NCBI GenBank assembly: GCA_009363875.1
Contig: CM018682.1
Coordinates: forward strand, 56,194,031 to 56,258,030
Source of the DNA: Mikania micrantha
Taxonomy: Eukaryota; Streptophyta; Magnoliopsida; Asterales; Asteraceae
Length of the DNA: 64,000 nucleotides
Reading direction: 5' to 3'
The notes under the pieces are model-generated. The model saw only the letters and a list, made by a program, of their open reading frames with translations, was not told where the DNA came from and did no database searches. Below, in pieces: positions 10,525 to 21,656 of this stretch (position 1 is the first letter of the stretch; every line of letters begins with the position of its first letter). The translations under genes were made by a program, and so were the position numbers.

Positions 10525-13500
10525 TGTCACACCCCGAGCCGGCGGGGTTGGATCGTAGTCCCCGTCGGGCGGAAGGTTCCCGGGGCGCGATATCGTGAGT
10601 GATAATCGGAATGATCAAATTGTTACAATGCACATGAAACATAAATGAGAAACTTGTTAAAATAAAATAGAATTACAAAGTTAAATTACATCAGTTAAGT
10701 TTATAATTTAACAATGTAAATCTACTATCACATCATAAATCTTCTATCTTGTATCGGCACAAGATATACAAAATAACTGTATAATGATGCTTCAAAATAT
10801 GCAGGTCCAAAAAGGTAGGTTCTCTATCCGATAACCTAGTCCAAAGAAATAACTCTTCAGTTGACCAGTTCGTCACCTGAGAAATCATGCAAAAATAAAG
10901 TCAACACATGGTTGGTGAGTTCATGTAGTTTTAGAAAATTGATTTTGAGTAACCTGAATGACAACCTTAACCTCACCATTAACCACCTATACCATCCAAT
11001 TCAGTATGCTTATATACAGGGCATATGTAAGGGAACAAGCCCTAGCCAACATCCCACCACATACCAAACCACATGATATATGGTTCCTAGTGATAATTAA
11101 GCATTTCATCCCTTAACTTTGATTCTTAGTATTTGATTCATAGAATTTGATTACCCTGAAAAATTTATCTTGAGCACCCCCAAATTGACAACCTTAACCT
11201 CATCAACAACCACCTATGCTATCCAATCAGGTATGCTTATATATAGGGCATATGTAAGGGAACAAGCCCTAGCCAACATCCCACCACATACCGGACCACA
11301 TAACATATTGTTATTGATGATAATTAAGCGTTTCACTCCATTCACCTTCATTTTAGACTTGAATTCCACAAATAGGTTTACCATTATCTTTTGAGTTCAC
11401 CATGAAGTCATGATTTTCCCAAATCATTTGTAGAAACATTATATTAAATGTTTAATTAAATAAATAAATAAGCATTTAAACACAACTAGGACATGATGAT
11501 TGGGCCTTATTTGACTCAATCAATTAGACCTAGTTGTTGGTGGTTGTCTAAGTTGTACCTCTCACACGTGACGCATATCAGGTACGACTCACAAGGAGTC
11601 TACCTGAGCGTGACGGGATTTTAATGACGCCCATATCAGCTTGACCCAATGGTCTACTGTACATACCGGGACTTTATGGATATCCTTTGATTCTTGATAT
11701 CTTGGATTCTCTTGATTTTGATTTCATTTGATAGTTCACGTTATTGCCCATATAGCTTGACTACAAGAGTCTACTATTTGTGCCGGGACTTTATGTGTGT
11801 TACACGTGGTCTTGATTCCATACAACTGACATCCACCTTAACTCAAGTATTAATGATTTCATTAGATCTTAATGATTTCATTATTTCAATGATTCACACA
11901 CATTTATGATTTCAGATTCCTTGAGTCTCTTGATTTGATCTTTAGAATTCCCTTGATTTTCACAATGATAATTGATACACACTGAATTAGATTTCTTTGA
12001 ACATGATCTTTAGTTTCCTTGACTTCACTTTGAATTTAGGTTCTTGAATTTGAGCTTGATGGACTAAGGGTTTGTTTAAAGTTTAGAGTTAAAGTATTAC
12101 TTATAAGAGTAATTTAATCAACTTGATAATTGGATCTGTATAGCAATTACCTAGACAGGAGTCTAGGAGTGTCAACAAGCATCAAGATATAACATAAAAT
12201 GAATAAAAGCATTTAAGTAAACAATTTAAATAAAACGGTTTACGCATGCTTCTCAGCCCTGCGTTTTAAAACAAAAATGTTAGAAAAGGGGCAATGAACT
12301 CACCTGTGTTGCTATGTAACTGATCTAACACAAAAATGCGCTCTCGTTCTGGTAGCTTAGTTTTCTTCAGTTCCTGACTTATTTATAAGAATTCGAATAC
12401 GATAAGTACGCGTATTAGTAGTCGTGTCTAAGGCTTGGTCTCGATGTGTGTAACTAAGTGTCCTAATTTACTAAGCGTCTCTATGATCTAATCTAACTTA
12501 GTTACCATTTTATGACCCCAAATCCTATGTTTAGTTACAACACTTATCATTTAATTTACAAAATTTGGCAGAGTTTCCTTCGTTTTCTGTTAAAAATCAG
12601 ACAATTACATTGTCCATTTACAACAAATTTACAACAAGATAGTCATAATAAATCTTTTAACTAACATCTATAAGTAAATTTCATTAAATTTATTAAGGTT
12701 TAGAAAGTCATATAATTATAATTTAATAGATTCATCGAGATTTTATTACTTGAATTTAAATGATATTTGACACAAGACGGGCCTTAGTCAGGCCCATTGA
12801 ACCCAGTTAGGCCCGGTGATTGTATTTGTTCGTCACTTGATTATTACTCAAAACCGATGTACCATATGACATAATTAGTTAAACCATTTGTGCTAACAAC
12901 CCAAGTTAAGTTATTAATGTGTGACAATAACACCCTTGCTATGGCGATTCTAACCCACAATTGATTTCATCACCTTTCCTTAATTCAATGACACTAGTAT
13001 GTATTTCAGGCACCCATGCACACACACATACTTAAAGTATCCCATGCATGTACCTTATGAGATCATTTCTCATGAGAAACCTAAGTTGGTGGCCAATTAC
13101 TCATTCCCTAGATTCCCACTAATAGTTTCTATAGTCCTGAGTCCATTTCTATGTTGATTCAACAATACATGGCTTCGGTTAACCCCCAAGTCAGCGAACC
13201 TTTTGCCCAATCCCATGGTTCGGCTGGGTTCTAATAACACAAGGTTCGGCTGAGTTGGCACATTGTAGGGTTCGGCTTCATCACCGCGTTCCTAGGTTCG
13301 GCTGAAGTCTTAAGTTTAGCCAAGAGTTCGTTTGAGATGGGGGAGGGTTCGGCCGTTGCATGGGTTCGTGTAAGGTTCTTCTCCCATGCACAATGGTTTA
13401 GAGTTCGGCTGATTAGAAGGTTCGGCTGCATACGGATCCCACGAACCTTTTAAGGTTCGGTTAACTTAAAAGATGGCACAGGTTCGTTGCAGAAGATGTT

Positions 13501-15159
13501 GGTGCATATTTTGGATGTCCGCTGCTGTTCGAATAGATTAGAATTGTATTTGCTTATTTGTAATCACTTGTATGTATTTGTATGTTCTCAGTATGGAAAC
13601 TGAGTCGTTCACAGGAGCATCTGCGAATGGATATTATGTAAAGGGGCTCATTCGGCGAATGAGTGGCCGTATGGCTCCATTCGGCCGAATGGGTCACAGC
13701 AACTATAAATAACAGTTTTCCAGATTTTAGGGTTTAAGGTTTTGTGTGTGTTCTTGGGTTTGAGCAGGAGAGGGGGAGAGATCATGCTCGATCTCTCCCC
13801 GGCAACACTATGTTCTTTTATGATGTGGATTCAATCATGTAATCATTCGTAACTATCAATATATCATATGATTTTGTTCATCATCTTCATGTTCATCGTG
13901 TATCAAAACCCTAACCTTCCATCCAAAGTGAAATCGCCGGCCCTATCACGTCTTTACAGAAGATATGCAGGTTCGTGGTTTAGAGTGATGCAGGGTTCGG
14001 TGAAGAAGTGTACGGGTTCGTTGCAGCTGAAGGTTCGGCTAGTGTACGCAAAAAGGTTCGGCCGATTCCACCCTTAGCTAACAGGTTCAGCCGATCATTT
14101 AACCATCCCCATCATCGTCTCCTTGAACCCTAACCTGTTACAACATAAATTTCCATTTTCCTATGTCGTTTATTCGTGCCTATCTAACTGCGTTTAGGTG
14201 TTTGGGTCGGGTAAAACAACAAAGGTTACATGGGTCACAGTATTCATTAAAAACCGAATTTAAATTCGAATATTACCTCTAATTCAGAGGTTTAAAGACT
14301 AGATCCCTTGTACTTTCGTGTTCTTCGTGAAGGGAGGATCGTTTTGGCACCAACTAGGCTTGAATCCGACTTGAAATGAGTTCCGAATCGTAGAAAGAAG
14401 GTGGAGAATTCTTGTTTAGAGAGAGAGAGGTTAGAACGAAAATGAGGAGAGAGAGAGGGTTGGGTGGAGGTGATTGTGGCATTTAATTGCCACATTAAAT
14501 GTCCCAAACTCCAGGTGGTTCGGTCTAGTTCGGTTTCGCGTAAAATCCTGGTTCGCATGGTTTTCGCCGCGGAACGACTCGATTTATAAAATAAGATTTA
14601 TAACATTATTCCAAGTTGTGATTCCTAATAAATTAACTCATATCTTTTATTTATTTTATATTTTAAAATATTAATTTACTGTTTAAATCGAAATGTACGG
14701 TCGTCACGCGTATTTGTTCGAATCGTCATTCGAACGAACACGACGATAACTATACTTTTCAATCTTGTTTTCTAATTCTAGAATATCATTCAGAACATTA
14801 AGCTTTTAGATATATTTGTACAGATCGTTACCCATACGAATAACCCGTCGATTTAGCATTCACATAACAATATTCGTGTGTTTTGTTCAATAAAGCCTCA
14901 CATACGTTTATACATAATAAATCCTATCAACTAGTCCCATGATGGTTTTGTTTTGCCAGATAATTATCTAACTTAAGAACCATTGTTCTAAACTTGTTTC
15001 TGTTAACTATTACTGAACTTGTTGATTGATAATACGAAATGACTCTAACTATTGATATGAATATGAAATTGAATGAAACAGGTATAGTTCGTTCCTGTTT
15101 AATGTTCATGTTCCTGTTGCGATCACAGTTCCGGTGACGGTTCCGGCACTGATGTTACA
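10525..15159 (-). repeat. 5' LTR of element A (right side), 4635 bp including solo LTR G
   Basis: Same structure as the left LTR, with TATA modules near 11008-11018 and 11236-11246, a conserved donor-containing block at about 12238-12310, GGTTCGGCTG-type repeats, and a small sense frame at 14558-14292. It is longer than its partner because G inserted with a 5-bp duplication. Differences from the left LTR are frequent (several per 200 bp in the first kilobase), so A is older than B, D and E. No gene is seen. Confidence 0.92.
13497..13958 (+). mobile_element. Solo LTR G (Ty1/copia-like), 462 bp
   Basis: This insertion is present in only one of A's two LTRs. It starts TGTTGGTGCAT and ends TTTACA, and is bounded by the 5-bp duplication GAAGA (13492-13496 and 13959-13963). 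It has a TATA box (ACTATAAATA, near 13702) preceded by two CATTCG..CGAATG palindromes. Its start resembles the LTR start of copia element E (TGTTGATGCAT), which suggests a related family. The internal region was lost, most simply by LTR-LTR recombination. It postdates the insertion of A. Confidence 0.9.
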
Positions 15160-15164
15160 TACAT

Positions 15165-15576
15165 GAACTCACCAACCATTGTGTTGACTTTGTTTTCTTA
15201 CATGCTTTCTCAGGTGACGCACATGATTAAGCTAAGATTCAGAATTGCATGCTAGGATGCCCAGATATAGATCCTAGTTGACTTTTGAAGAAGCACATCT
15301 TTTGAGATCAATACGAATCTCTTTTGATATCTTGTATAGATACAAGATAGATATATTTGATTCTTTTGGATAGGTTTACTTAGTTAAATTATCAAACATT
15401 GACATTTGTAATTTAACTTTGTAATCCTAGTTAATGTTTTATTGTGCTTAATTATTCTTAACATTGATGCTATGTAAACAATCTGATCATCATGATTATC
15501 ATTCACGATATCGCACCCCGAGAACCTTCTGCCCGACGGGGACTTCGATCAAACCCCGCCGGCTCGGGGTGTGACA
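15165..15576 (+). repeat. 5' LTR of element C, right portion
   Basis: This continues the LTR interrupted by A. It matches the terminal 400 bp of the C 3' LTR fragments at 28852-30013, including the GC-rich end CCGCCGGCTCGGGGTGTGAC. It ends with ACA at 15576, directly before a primer-binding site. Confidence 0.9.
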
Positions 15577-15578
15577 GA

Positions 15579-15590
15579 TTGGTATCAGAG
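15579..15590 (+). other. Primer-binding site of element C (tRNA-iMet)
   Basis: TTGGTATCAGAG starts two bases after the LTR end, in the same arrangement as in A and B. The following bases (TTCAAGG) diverge from the CCATGG seen there. Confidence 0.85.
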
Positions 15591-15744
15591 TTCAAGGTTA
15601 TATAGAATAATAGGTCACATACTTAAACGGTTTGGCCTAGACTATAACTTAGGGACCCTCATGTAGAGAACATAGGATCTAAGATTGCATTATGTCTTCT
15701 TCATTCGATCATCGCACTAACCAATATCTTTGGTTATGATCAGA

Positions 15745-17055
15745 ATGCTGCCTAGAAGACAACCAACCCCGGTGCCTACTTCACAGACCTCAGCACCGCA
15801 CTCTTCAACGCCATCACCGCCAGATTCACCGCCGCCTCCTCCTCCTCCACTAAACCCTCCTCCGAACCTGACTACAGCTATAGTTTTGGATTCTGCTACT
15901 ATTGCCTTGGCAACGTTACTGAGCAGTCAGCAGACTAATCAGATGAAGGAAATCATCCTGGAGATGATCAACAGGATTCAAGGCCACGGTAACAACTCTG
16001 GGCATACTGCAGGAGAAACTAGTGGAAACACTGGCGCTAAATCAGACTGTTCGTACAAATCATTCGTAGGAAGCAAACCGCCAAGCTTCAGCGGCGTTGA
16101 AGGAGCCGTTGGACTCATTCAATGGTTAGAAAAGATGGAGGATACACTGGACATAAGTGGTTGTCCGGAAGGACATAAGGTTCGCTACGCTGCTGGATCT
16201 TTCAGTAAACGTGCCTTAACCTGGTGGAACTCCCAGATACACGCTTGAGGTAGAGATGAAGCACTTGCCATGCCTTGGACAGAATTCAAGGTTCTTTTGA
16301 GGAATGAATTTTGTCCTAAGCACGAATTACAGAATTTGGAAGTTGAACTCTCAAATCATGTGATGAAAGGAGCTGATCACATGGCTTTCACTACAAGATA
16401 TCATGAATTGGTAGCCTTGGTGCCTGAGATGGTGCCAACTCTGGAAAAGCGAATTGACCGATATGTAGGAGGATTACCACCCTGCATTCAGGGCATTGTA
16501 CTTGCTGCAAACCCTACAACTTTAGAGTCTGCCATTTCTCTATCCGCTAAACTTACTGACGTGATGGTGAGGTCAGGAGAGTTGAAAGACGACCCGGGCA
16601 AGGCTAAAGAGGAACAACCGAGGAAGAAGCAAAAAGGCATCCAACAATATGCGATGCCCACACCACTCAATCAAGTTGCTGCAGTACCTACTAAATCTGC
16701 ACGCAAACCTTACACTGGTATACATCCTCAATGTGCACAATGTCAGTTTCATCATGCTGTCACTATGCCGTGTAGGCAGTGTACCAACTGTGTCCGAAAA
16801 GGCCATCTGGCTCAACACTGTCGAACTTCACCGGCACCGGCTATAAACAATGCTGCTATGGCAATACCACCACCACGAAACCCTGGCAACTACAACAACA
16901 ACAATCGGGGATGCTATAACTGTGGAGAACTAGGGCATTTCTCCAAGGATTGCCCGAAGAGAGCGCAACAAGGAGATCAAGTACCAAGGGGAAGAGCTTT
17001 CATGATAGGAGCTCCTACAGCACGCCAAGACCCAGAGACGGGTACTGGTATATAG
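15745..17055 (+). pseudogene. Element C gag, with internal nonsense codon
   Basis: Starts at the ATG of MLPRRQ, homologous to the starts of A, B and F. It encodes a proline-rich N-terminus, the gag core (SYKSFVGSKPPSFSGVEGAV, ALTWWNSQIHA) and two zinc-binding segments (CRQCTNCVRKGHLAQHC and the CCHC knuckle CYNCGELGHFSKDC). A TGA at 16246-16248 interrupts the frame where A and B have arginine, which is consistent with a C-to-T change at a CpG. The same frame then continues to 17055. The frame ends just before the place where the family protease begins, and homology fades there. Confidence 0.9.
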
Positions 17056-17183
17056 TATCTCCTCACTCATAAGACTTCATTTTATTATGATACTAGTATG
17101 AATAAGAAATTTACCTTATTCCTATTAGTATAATCACATAAGTATTTCATGGAACTTATGAATTCTTTTATTGTAATAGAAAC
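17056..17183 (+). other. Decayed start of C's protease region up to the D insertion
   Basis: Some 130 bp of AT-rich sequence follows gag. Weak similarity to the family protease is visible, for example GATACTAGT where relatives have GATACTGGT (the Asp-Thr-Gly codons), but the frame is destroyed. Positions 17179-17183 (GAAAC) are the target duplication of D. Beyond D only about 28 bp separate this from LTR-like sequence, so most of pol is deleted. Confidence 0.45.
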
Positions 17184-17776
17184 TGTAGGATCAGTTGTTC
17201 TCATTTGATCAGTATTAGATTATAGCAGCGGAATTCAGAGATGAATTAGCATAAGAATTAGCAAGAACACTTGAATATTAATGAAACAGTAAAGAACAAT
17301 TTGTTATAGAAAGAGAATTCTGCAAATGGAAATATTTCATTCAATGCGCTAACTTCGCTTACAAAAACACTATGTCAACTGCCCTTATATAGAAACAGTG
17401 ACGTCTGATGATGTCACATGATGTTGACACCTAACAGACATAAAACAACAACTGAAATAAACAAAACTACTGAGGATGTTCATAAAGTCTGAAGGCATCC
17501 TTTTACAAAGTCTGATTAACTAAAACTACTGAAAGCAAACTACATCATCTGATGAGTAAACTACTCATCAGACTTTTACAACTACTGAAAGTAAAATACT
17601 GAAGACAAAAACAAACATCACAACATCTGAAGACTAACACTTCAGCTGTTGTGAATAACTTCAGATATTGTAACTCTTCAAGTAGTCTTCAGCTGTTGTG
17701 TTCTTCTTCAGTTGTTGTGTGTATATGAGACTTAAAGGTTTTTCTGATCAGGCTCATTGGTTCTTTTGGTCCAACA
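17184..17776 (-). repeat. 3' LTR of element D (left side), 593 bp
   Basis: Starts TGTAGGATC and ends GGTCCAACA. The minus-strand TATA box is TATATAAGGG (17384-17393 on the plus strand). Just upstream of it are TGACGTC (17399-17405) and TGATGTCA (17409-17416). The LTR is rich in CTGAAG/CATCTG/CTCATCAG motifs, including the perfect inverted repeat CTGATGAGTA / TACTCATCAG at 17549-17571. Confidence 0.93.
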
Positions 17777-17795
17777 AACTCCCCCTGAACCAATG
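17777..17795 (-). other. Polypurine tract of element D
   Basis: On the minus strand GGTTCAGGGGGAGTT abuts the LTR start TGTTGGACC. The 230 bp between it and the accessory-gene stop (17777-18007) show no further feature. Confidence 0.85.
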
Positions 17796-18007
17796 CAGCC
17801 AAAACCTTTAATTATTAATTGTCTCACTTATTATTGGTTTCCCAGGCATAAAGATCTAGTCTTTTTCTTCGAGATCAGCTTCAAAATGACCAAATAAGTG
17901 CAGGCCTGGCAGACAGCAGCTTCTGAAAATCTGAATGGCAAAGGATGAGAGGGAACTCCATTGGGGAATGGACTATGAGCATTGACCCCTCTCATTGAAG
18001 CTACTGA

Positions 18008-21000
18008 TCATAAATGAGTCTGAAAGACTCCCTGACATACTTCCAAAAGAACAACTTTATCTTCAGGTGTAAGCATCTCAGGCTCTCCTTCAAAACATGA
18101 TTCAGGCCCATAATATTCAGATAAGTACCTGGCCTTTGTCCCATCATATAGTTCCACCCTTGTAATTTCTCTGTAGACAAATTCATCAGGATGTTTGCCT
18201 TCCAAGAACAATGGCAGGTCATTCTGTTTTACTCCTTCCAATTTTCTATACACTAGACCTTTCTTAATCATTTTATTCTCTAAGAACTTAGGACCTTTCA
18301 ATCCAGCATTATACACACTCTTAAAATCTCCTATTATCTCCCAAGGATCCAGCACAGAACCCAGCATTATATCAGCACTAATCACCTTTTTAATTTTTCT
18401 CGCATATGCAGATGGTACATCTCTTCTGTGAATTCTATCTATCACCCATGGATCAGGCCACATTCTGATTTGTTCTTTTCGATACTGATAAGTGAACCTT
18501 AGTGCATACAACCTCTGAGCTTCTTTCTTTATTGCAATAATTGTTGAGGTCTGAGGATACTCCTTGTCAACCAATCTTAAAATATTCTCATCATGTTTCT
18601 TTTGACTTTCTTCTTCTTCAAGTTTGATTTTTACATCTTGTCTCTGAGATTCTGGAGTTATCTTGGGATATTGACCAAAGACCATGGCCTTTACTGGCAC
18701 ATATTCAGCTGGCAACTTGAATGTCTTTTTCTGAGCCATTTGTGTAGAACCAGCTTTTGAAGACTCAGGCTTATAGGCTTTTGATTGCAACACAGTGGAT
18801 ATTGGAAGCCTGTCTTCTTCATCTGAATCTTCTTCTTCTTGAATTCTCAACATCCTCCTTTTCTTGGGAGGAATATCATCAGCTTGTGGTTTTTGTATCT
18901 CAGACACTTCAGGTTCTTGAACATTATCAGCCTTTTCCACCCCAATCATAGGATGTTGATCTTCTTCTGCCTGATCTTCCTCTCTTTCAGATTGCTTTTC
19001 AGGTTCAGATTCTTTCTCAACCTCTTCCTCAATTTCTTTCTCATTTATATCCTCTACTTCAACATCCTTCTCAACATCAATGGTTTTTGACTTCTTCTGT
19101 CTCTTATAAGTGACCTGTATAGATGGAGACTTTTCAGAAGCTTTCTCCTCCTCCTCACTTCTTGATCTCTTGCTCTCAACTTCTGAATCTGTCACTAACT
19201 CCCCCTTTTTGGCTGCAGGGGATGAAGGGGTTTGAAGGCTAGAAAATTTTGCAGCAACAGCATCATCAATCATTTTCTGAAGTTGTGTTTGAGATGGAAG
19301 CCTCTCATCAAGAGCTTGGGTAATGATATTTTTTAGAATTGGAGTGATGAGAGGTAGGGCTGTGAGAAAAGCAGCAACTAATGCCTCTGGGGGGCTTGAA
19401 CCCAAAGTATTAGTGCCTAAAGCAGAGGCTAGAGGTTTATTTGGTTGTTGAGTAGTGGAGGAAGTGTTTTGTTGACCTTCAAGAGTTGAAGGTGCCATCT
19501 GTGGGTTTGGAAGGGCAGATGGACTTTTTTTCTTGGACATCTTGGTGAGCAGCTCATTGAGTCTGCAGACCTCAGCCTCAAGAAACATGTTCTGTTTAAG
19601 AACATCTGATAAGGTCCTTTGGTCATCATTAGCCTTGGCCAAATCAGCTGACCTCCTGATCATATCAGGATTAACCTGAGTTGAGTGTGGCTCAACATGT
19701 TCAGGTGCCCCTTTGTCTTGGTACTGGGGACTTCCAACCTCAGGGATAAACCCCTCATCAGTTGTTGCCTCTAGCAGGGTCTTAGAGATGTTACTACTAT
19801 CAATCATTCCAAATGATGGAGATGATGAAGTAGCAGCCCTGTCAGAATTCAGAATCTCTCTGTCCACACTTGGAGACATGAAATTGTAGTCAAAATCCTG
19901 TGGGTTATCAGAAACACTATGATCCTCCCCCTCAATGTTGGAGATAATCCCAGTAGTAAGAGGTGTCTGGGTCGGGATTGGAGTGTTGAGCTGATCCAGG
20001 ATTTGTTCAATAACAAATGTGGGGCTGTGTTGAGTGGTTTCAGTAGTAGTAGGCTTTGAAGCAGATTGCACCCGGGGAGAATGGTGTTGTTCAATAGAAA
20101 CCTTTTCAAATGAAAGAGGCTCTAGATGTGTGTCTTCCCCTTCAAGAGTTGCACCAAGTTCCTGTTGAGAGGAACCTTGGGCGGTATCAGCTGGTGGAGT
20201 CTGGTGTACCACTGGCTGACTACGGCCAGTGGGCATAGTATGCCTTGGTGAGGCAGTTTCAGACTCAGGGGACTCATCTCCCTGAGCAACCTTTTTGGGC
20301 TTTTTGGAAAGTGACTTGGTGGGGACTTTGGATTTGGATTTGGATGTGGAGACTGTGGGTTCCCTCTGCTTGGGTTTTAGCTTTCGGGCAGCCTCTTTGA
20401 GTGTAAGGTTTGTGTTGTGCCGGGAATATACCTCTAGCAAAACTGCTGGAGCAGAGATTTCCTGACCAACAAGGCCTTCTTGTTTTAATTGTTTTTCAAT
20501 GATGGCCATTATAAAACGTGGGTAAAGAAGCCATCTTGTGGTAACAGGTTTAGCAGCATGTTCAGTTAATTCTGAAAATAGAATTTGTGAAAAATTAAGT
20601 TTTTGTTCCAGAATAGAGAAGAGTACCTGCTGCCACCTGGAGGACATCTGGTCCCATGAAGATGATTTTGGAGCCAAACAAATGTTGATCATATGGAAGA
20701 TGAGACGTTCAGGGTCGTTGAAATGCTTCTTATAGAGAGTGGAGTCTCTCAAGTCACCCTGATATTCGTGATTGGTAAAACAGAGATCGGTGAGATTCTT
20801 TGGGAATGTAGTGACCAGATTAGCATCATCCAGATTGAGAACCTCCCTTAGTTCTGCTGGATTCACATGAACATTGTGTTCATTCACTGTAGATCGGAGT
20901 GAGATTACTCCGGTTCCGACATTTATGAGTTCCACATTAGTCCAGAATTGATGAAGAGATTCAACATGGAGTGTAGGATTGATAAGAAAAGCTGTTTGAA

Positions 21001-21109
21001 ATTGGGATGCATTCATAAGATCGACTACTTCATCAAATTTTGACCAGAAAGAGGATTTCGTGAGATAGGCGACTGAGTTGTGACGAGGTTTGAGGTTCAT
21101 GGTCGCCAT
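18008..21109 (-). CDS. Element D accessory protein of unknown function, 1033 aa
   Basis: A single uninterrupted sense frame lies between pol and the 3' LTR, starting at ATG 21109 (MATMNLKPRH). Residues 1-210 look globular and align collinearly with element E's accessory protein: FW at 55-56, LNFS at 171-174, YPRF at 196-199. Residues 215-620 are Ser/Thr/Pro/Gln-rich and low-complexity. Residues of about 640-770 are strongly charged, with basic clusters (YKRQKKSK and PPKKRRML) that could be nuclear localization signals. A C-terminal domain of about 230 residues (PDPWVIDRIHRR, SADIMLGSVLDPWEIIG) follows. I see no signal peptide, membrane segment or known enzyme motif, so envelope function is not supported. 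It stayed open while the gag-pol of the same copy decayed. The function is not recognised. Confidence 0.8.
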   Translation of the reverse strand: MATMNLKPRHNSVAYLTKSSFWSKFDEVVDLMNASQFQTAFLINPTLHVESLHQFWTNVELINVGTGVISLRSTVNEHNVHVNPAELREVLNLDDANLVTTFPKNLTDLCFTNHEYQGDLRDSTLYKKHFNDPERLIFHMINICLAPKSSSWDQMSSRWQQVLFSILEQKLNFSQILFSELTEHAAKPVTTRWLLYPRFIMAIIEKQLKQEGLVGQEISAPAVLLEVYSRHNTNLTLKEAARKLKPKQREPTVSTSKSKSKVPTKSLSKKPKKVAQGDESPESETASPRHTMPTGRSQPVVHQTPPADTAQGSSQQELGATLEGEDTHLEPLSFEKVSIEQHHSPRVQSASKPTTTETTQHSPTFVIEQILDQLNTPIPTQTPLTTGIISNIEGEDHSVSDNPQDFDYNFMSPSVDREILNSDRAATSSSPSFGMIDSSNISKTLLEATTDEGFIPEVGSPQYQDKGAPEHVEPHSTQVNPDMIRRSADLAKANDDQRTLSDVLKQNMFLEAEVCRLNELLTKMSKKKSPSALPNPQMAPSTLEGQQNTSSTTQQPNKPLASALGTNTLGSSPPEALVAAFLTALPLITPILKNIITQALDERLPSQTQLQKMIDDAVAAKFSSLQTPSSPAAKKGELVTDSEVESKRSRSEEEEKASEKSPSIQVTYKRQKKSKTIDVEKDVEVEDINEKEIEEEVEKESEPEKQSEREEDQAEEDQHPMIGVEKADNVQEPEVSEIQKPQADDIPPKKRRMLRIQEEEDSDEEDRLPISTVLQSKAYKPESSKAGSTQMAQKKTFKLPAEYVPVKAMVFGQYPKITPESQRQDVKIKLEEEESQKKHDENILRLVDKEYPQTSTIIAIKKEAQRLYALRFTYQYRKEQIRMWPDPWVIDRIHRRDVPSAYARKIKKVISADIMLGSVLDPWEIIGDFKSVYNAGLKGPKFLENKMIKKGLVYRKLEGVKQNDLPLFLEGKHPDEFVYREITRVELYDGTKARYLSEYYGPESCFEGEPEMLTPEDKVVLLEVCQGVFQTHL

Positions 21110-21656
21110 TGAAGCAGAGATTCTAGAGGGAAGATAGGTTTTTGAAAAAGATGGAAAGTTCTGATGAAGTGGTAGTGAAACAACTGAAGAAGATTTGGTT
21201 TTAATAAAAGACTGAAGGATTGGAAATTTAGTCTTCAGATGTTGCAGAGGGAAAACAACATTGGTTGAAACATCTGAAGAGTAAATTTACTCATCAGGTG
21301 TTGTCGACAGTACTTGTTCATCAGCTGTTTCAATCTAAACCAGTTGCTCATCAGACTTTGTCTGACTTCAGATTTACTCATCAGATCTTTTGAACAAAAG
21401 TTGTTCATCAGGACTTTGATAATTTTTGACCTTCAGTACTTTGTCAACCAAAAGCCATCAGTATTTGTAACTGATAATATTGGTAAAGGTCAGATGTGGC
21501 CTTGAAGCAGTACTTCTGATACTTATCAGTACTTACTGTAAATATCAGTAGTGTCAAGGTGATACAAATGTTTGATTTTTGTTGGCATATTTGAATATTT
21601 TTGTATTTTTGAAAATTTTATCAGGTGTTTGGAATTATATTAGTTTGAAATCCATT
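21110..21656 (-). promoter_or_regulatory. Non-coding region between D's pol and accessory gene, with inverted-repeat motifs
   Basis: The 547 bp are without a gene. They are dense in the motifs found in D's LTR: ACTCATCAG, CATCTGAAG, CTTCAGA and TACTTATCAGTAC. One imperfect palindrome is GAGTAAATTTACTC near 21280. On the sense strand, just before the accessory ATG, there is a pyrimidine-rich tract with TTCCCTCTAG, which resembles a 3' splice site. Any regulatory or splicing role is inferred. Confidence 0.5.

Larger units (their letters stand above)
1448..15159 (-). mobile_element. Ty3/gypsy Tekay-like element A, complete but coding-defective
   Basis: Full-length minus-strand element inserted in the 5' LTR of C. 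It is bounded by the target duplication TACAT (1443-1447 and 15160-15164). The LTRs start TGT and end ACA. Internal order in the sense direction is PBS, gag, protease, RT, RNase H, integrase, chromodomain, polypurine tract. This order, with a C-terminal chromodomain and a tRNA-iMet primer site, is the chromovirus (Tekay/Del) arrangement. The coding region has two nonsense codons and two frameshifts, so A cannot make its own full polyprotein. The right LTR is longer because solo LTR G inserted there. Confidence 0.95.

Noticed and set aside
18008..21109. Envelope-like gene by position in a SIRE-type element
   Set aside because: No signal peptide, transmembrane helix or fusion-peptide-like stretch is visible, and basic nuclear-type clusters and acidic regions argue against it. 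I call it an accessory gene of unknown function.
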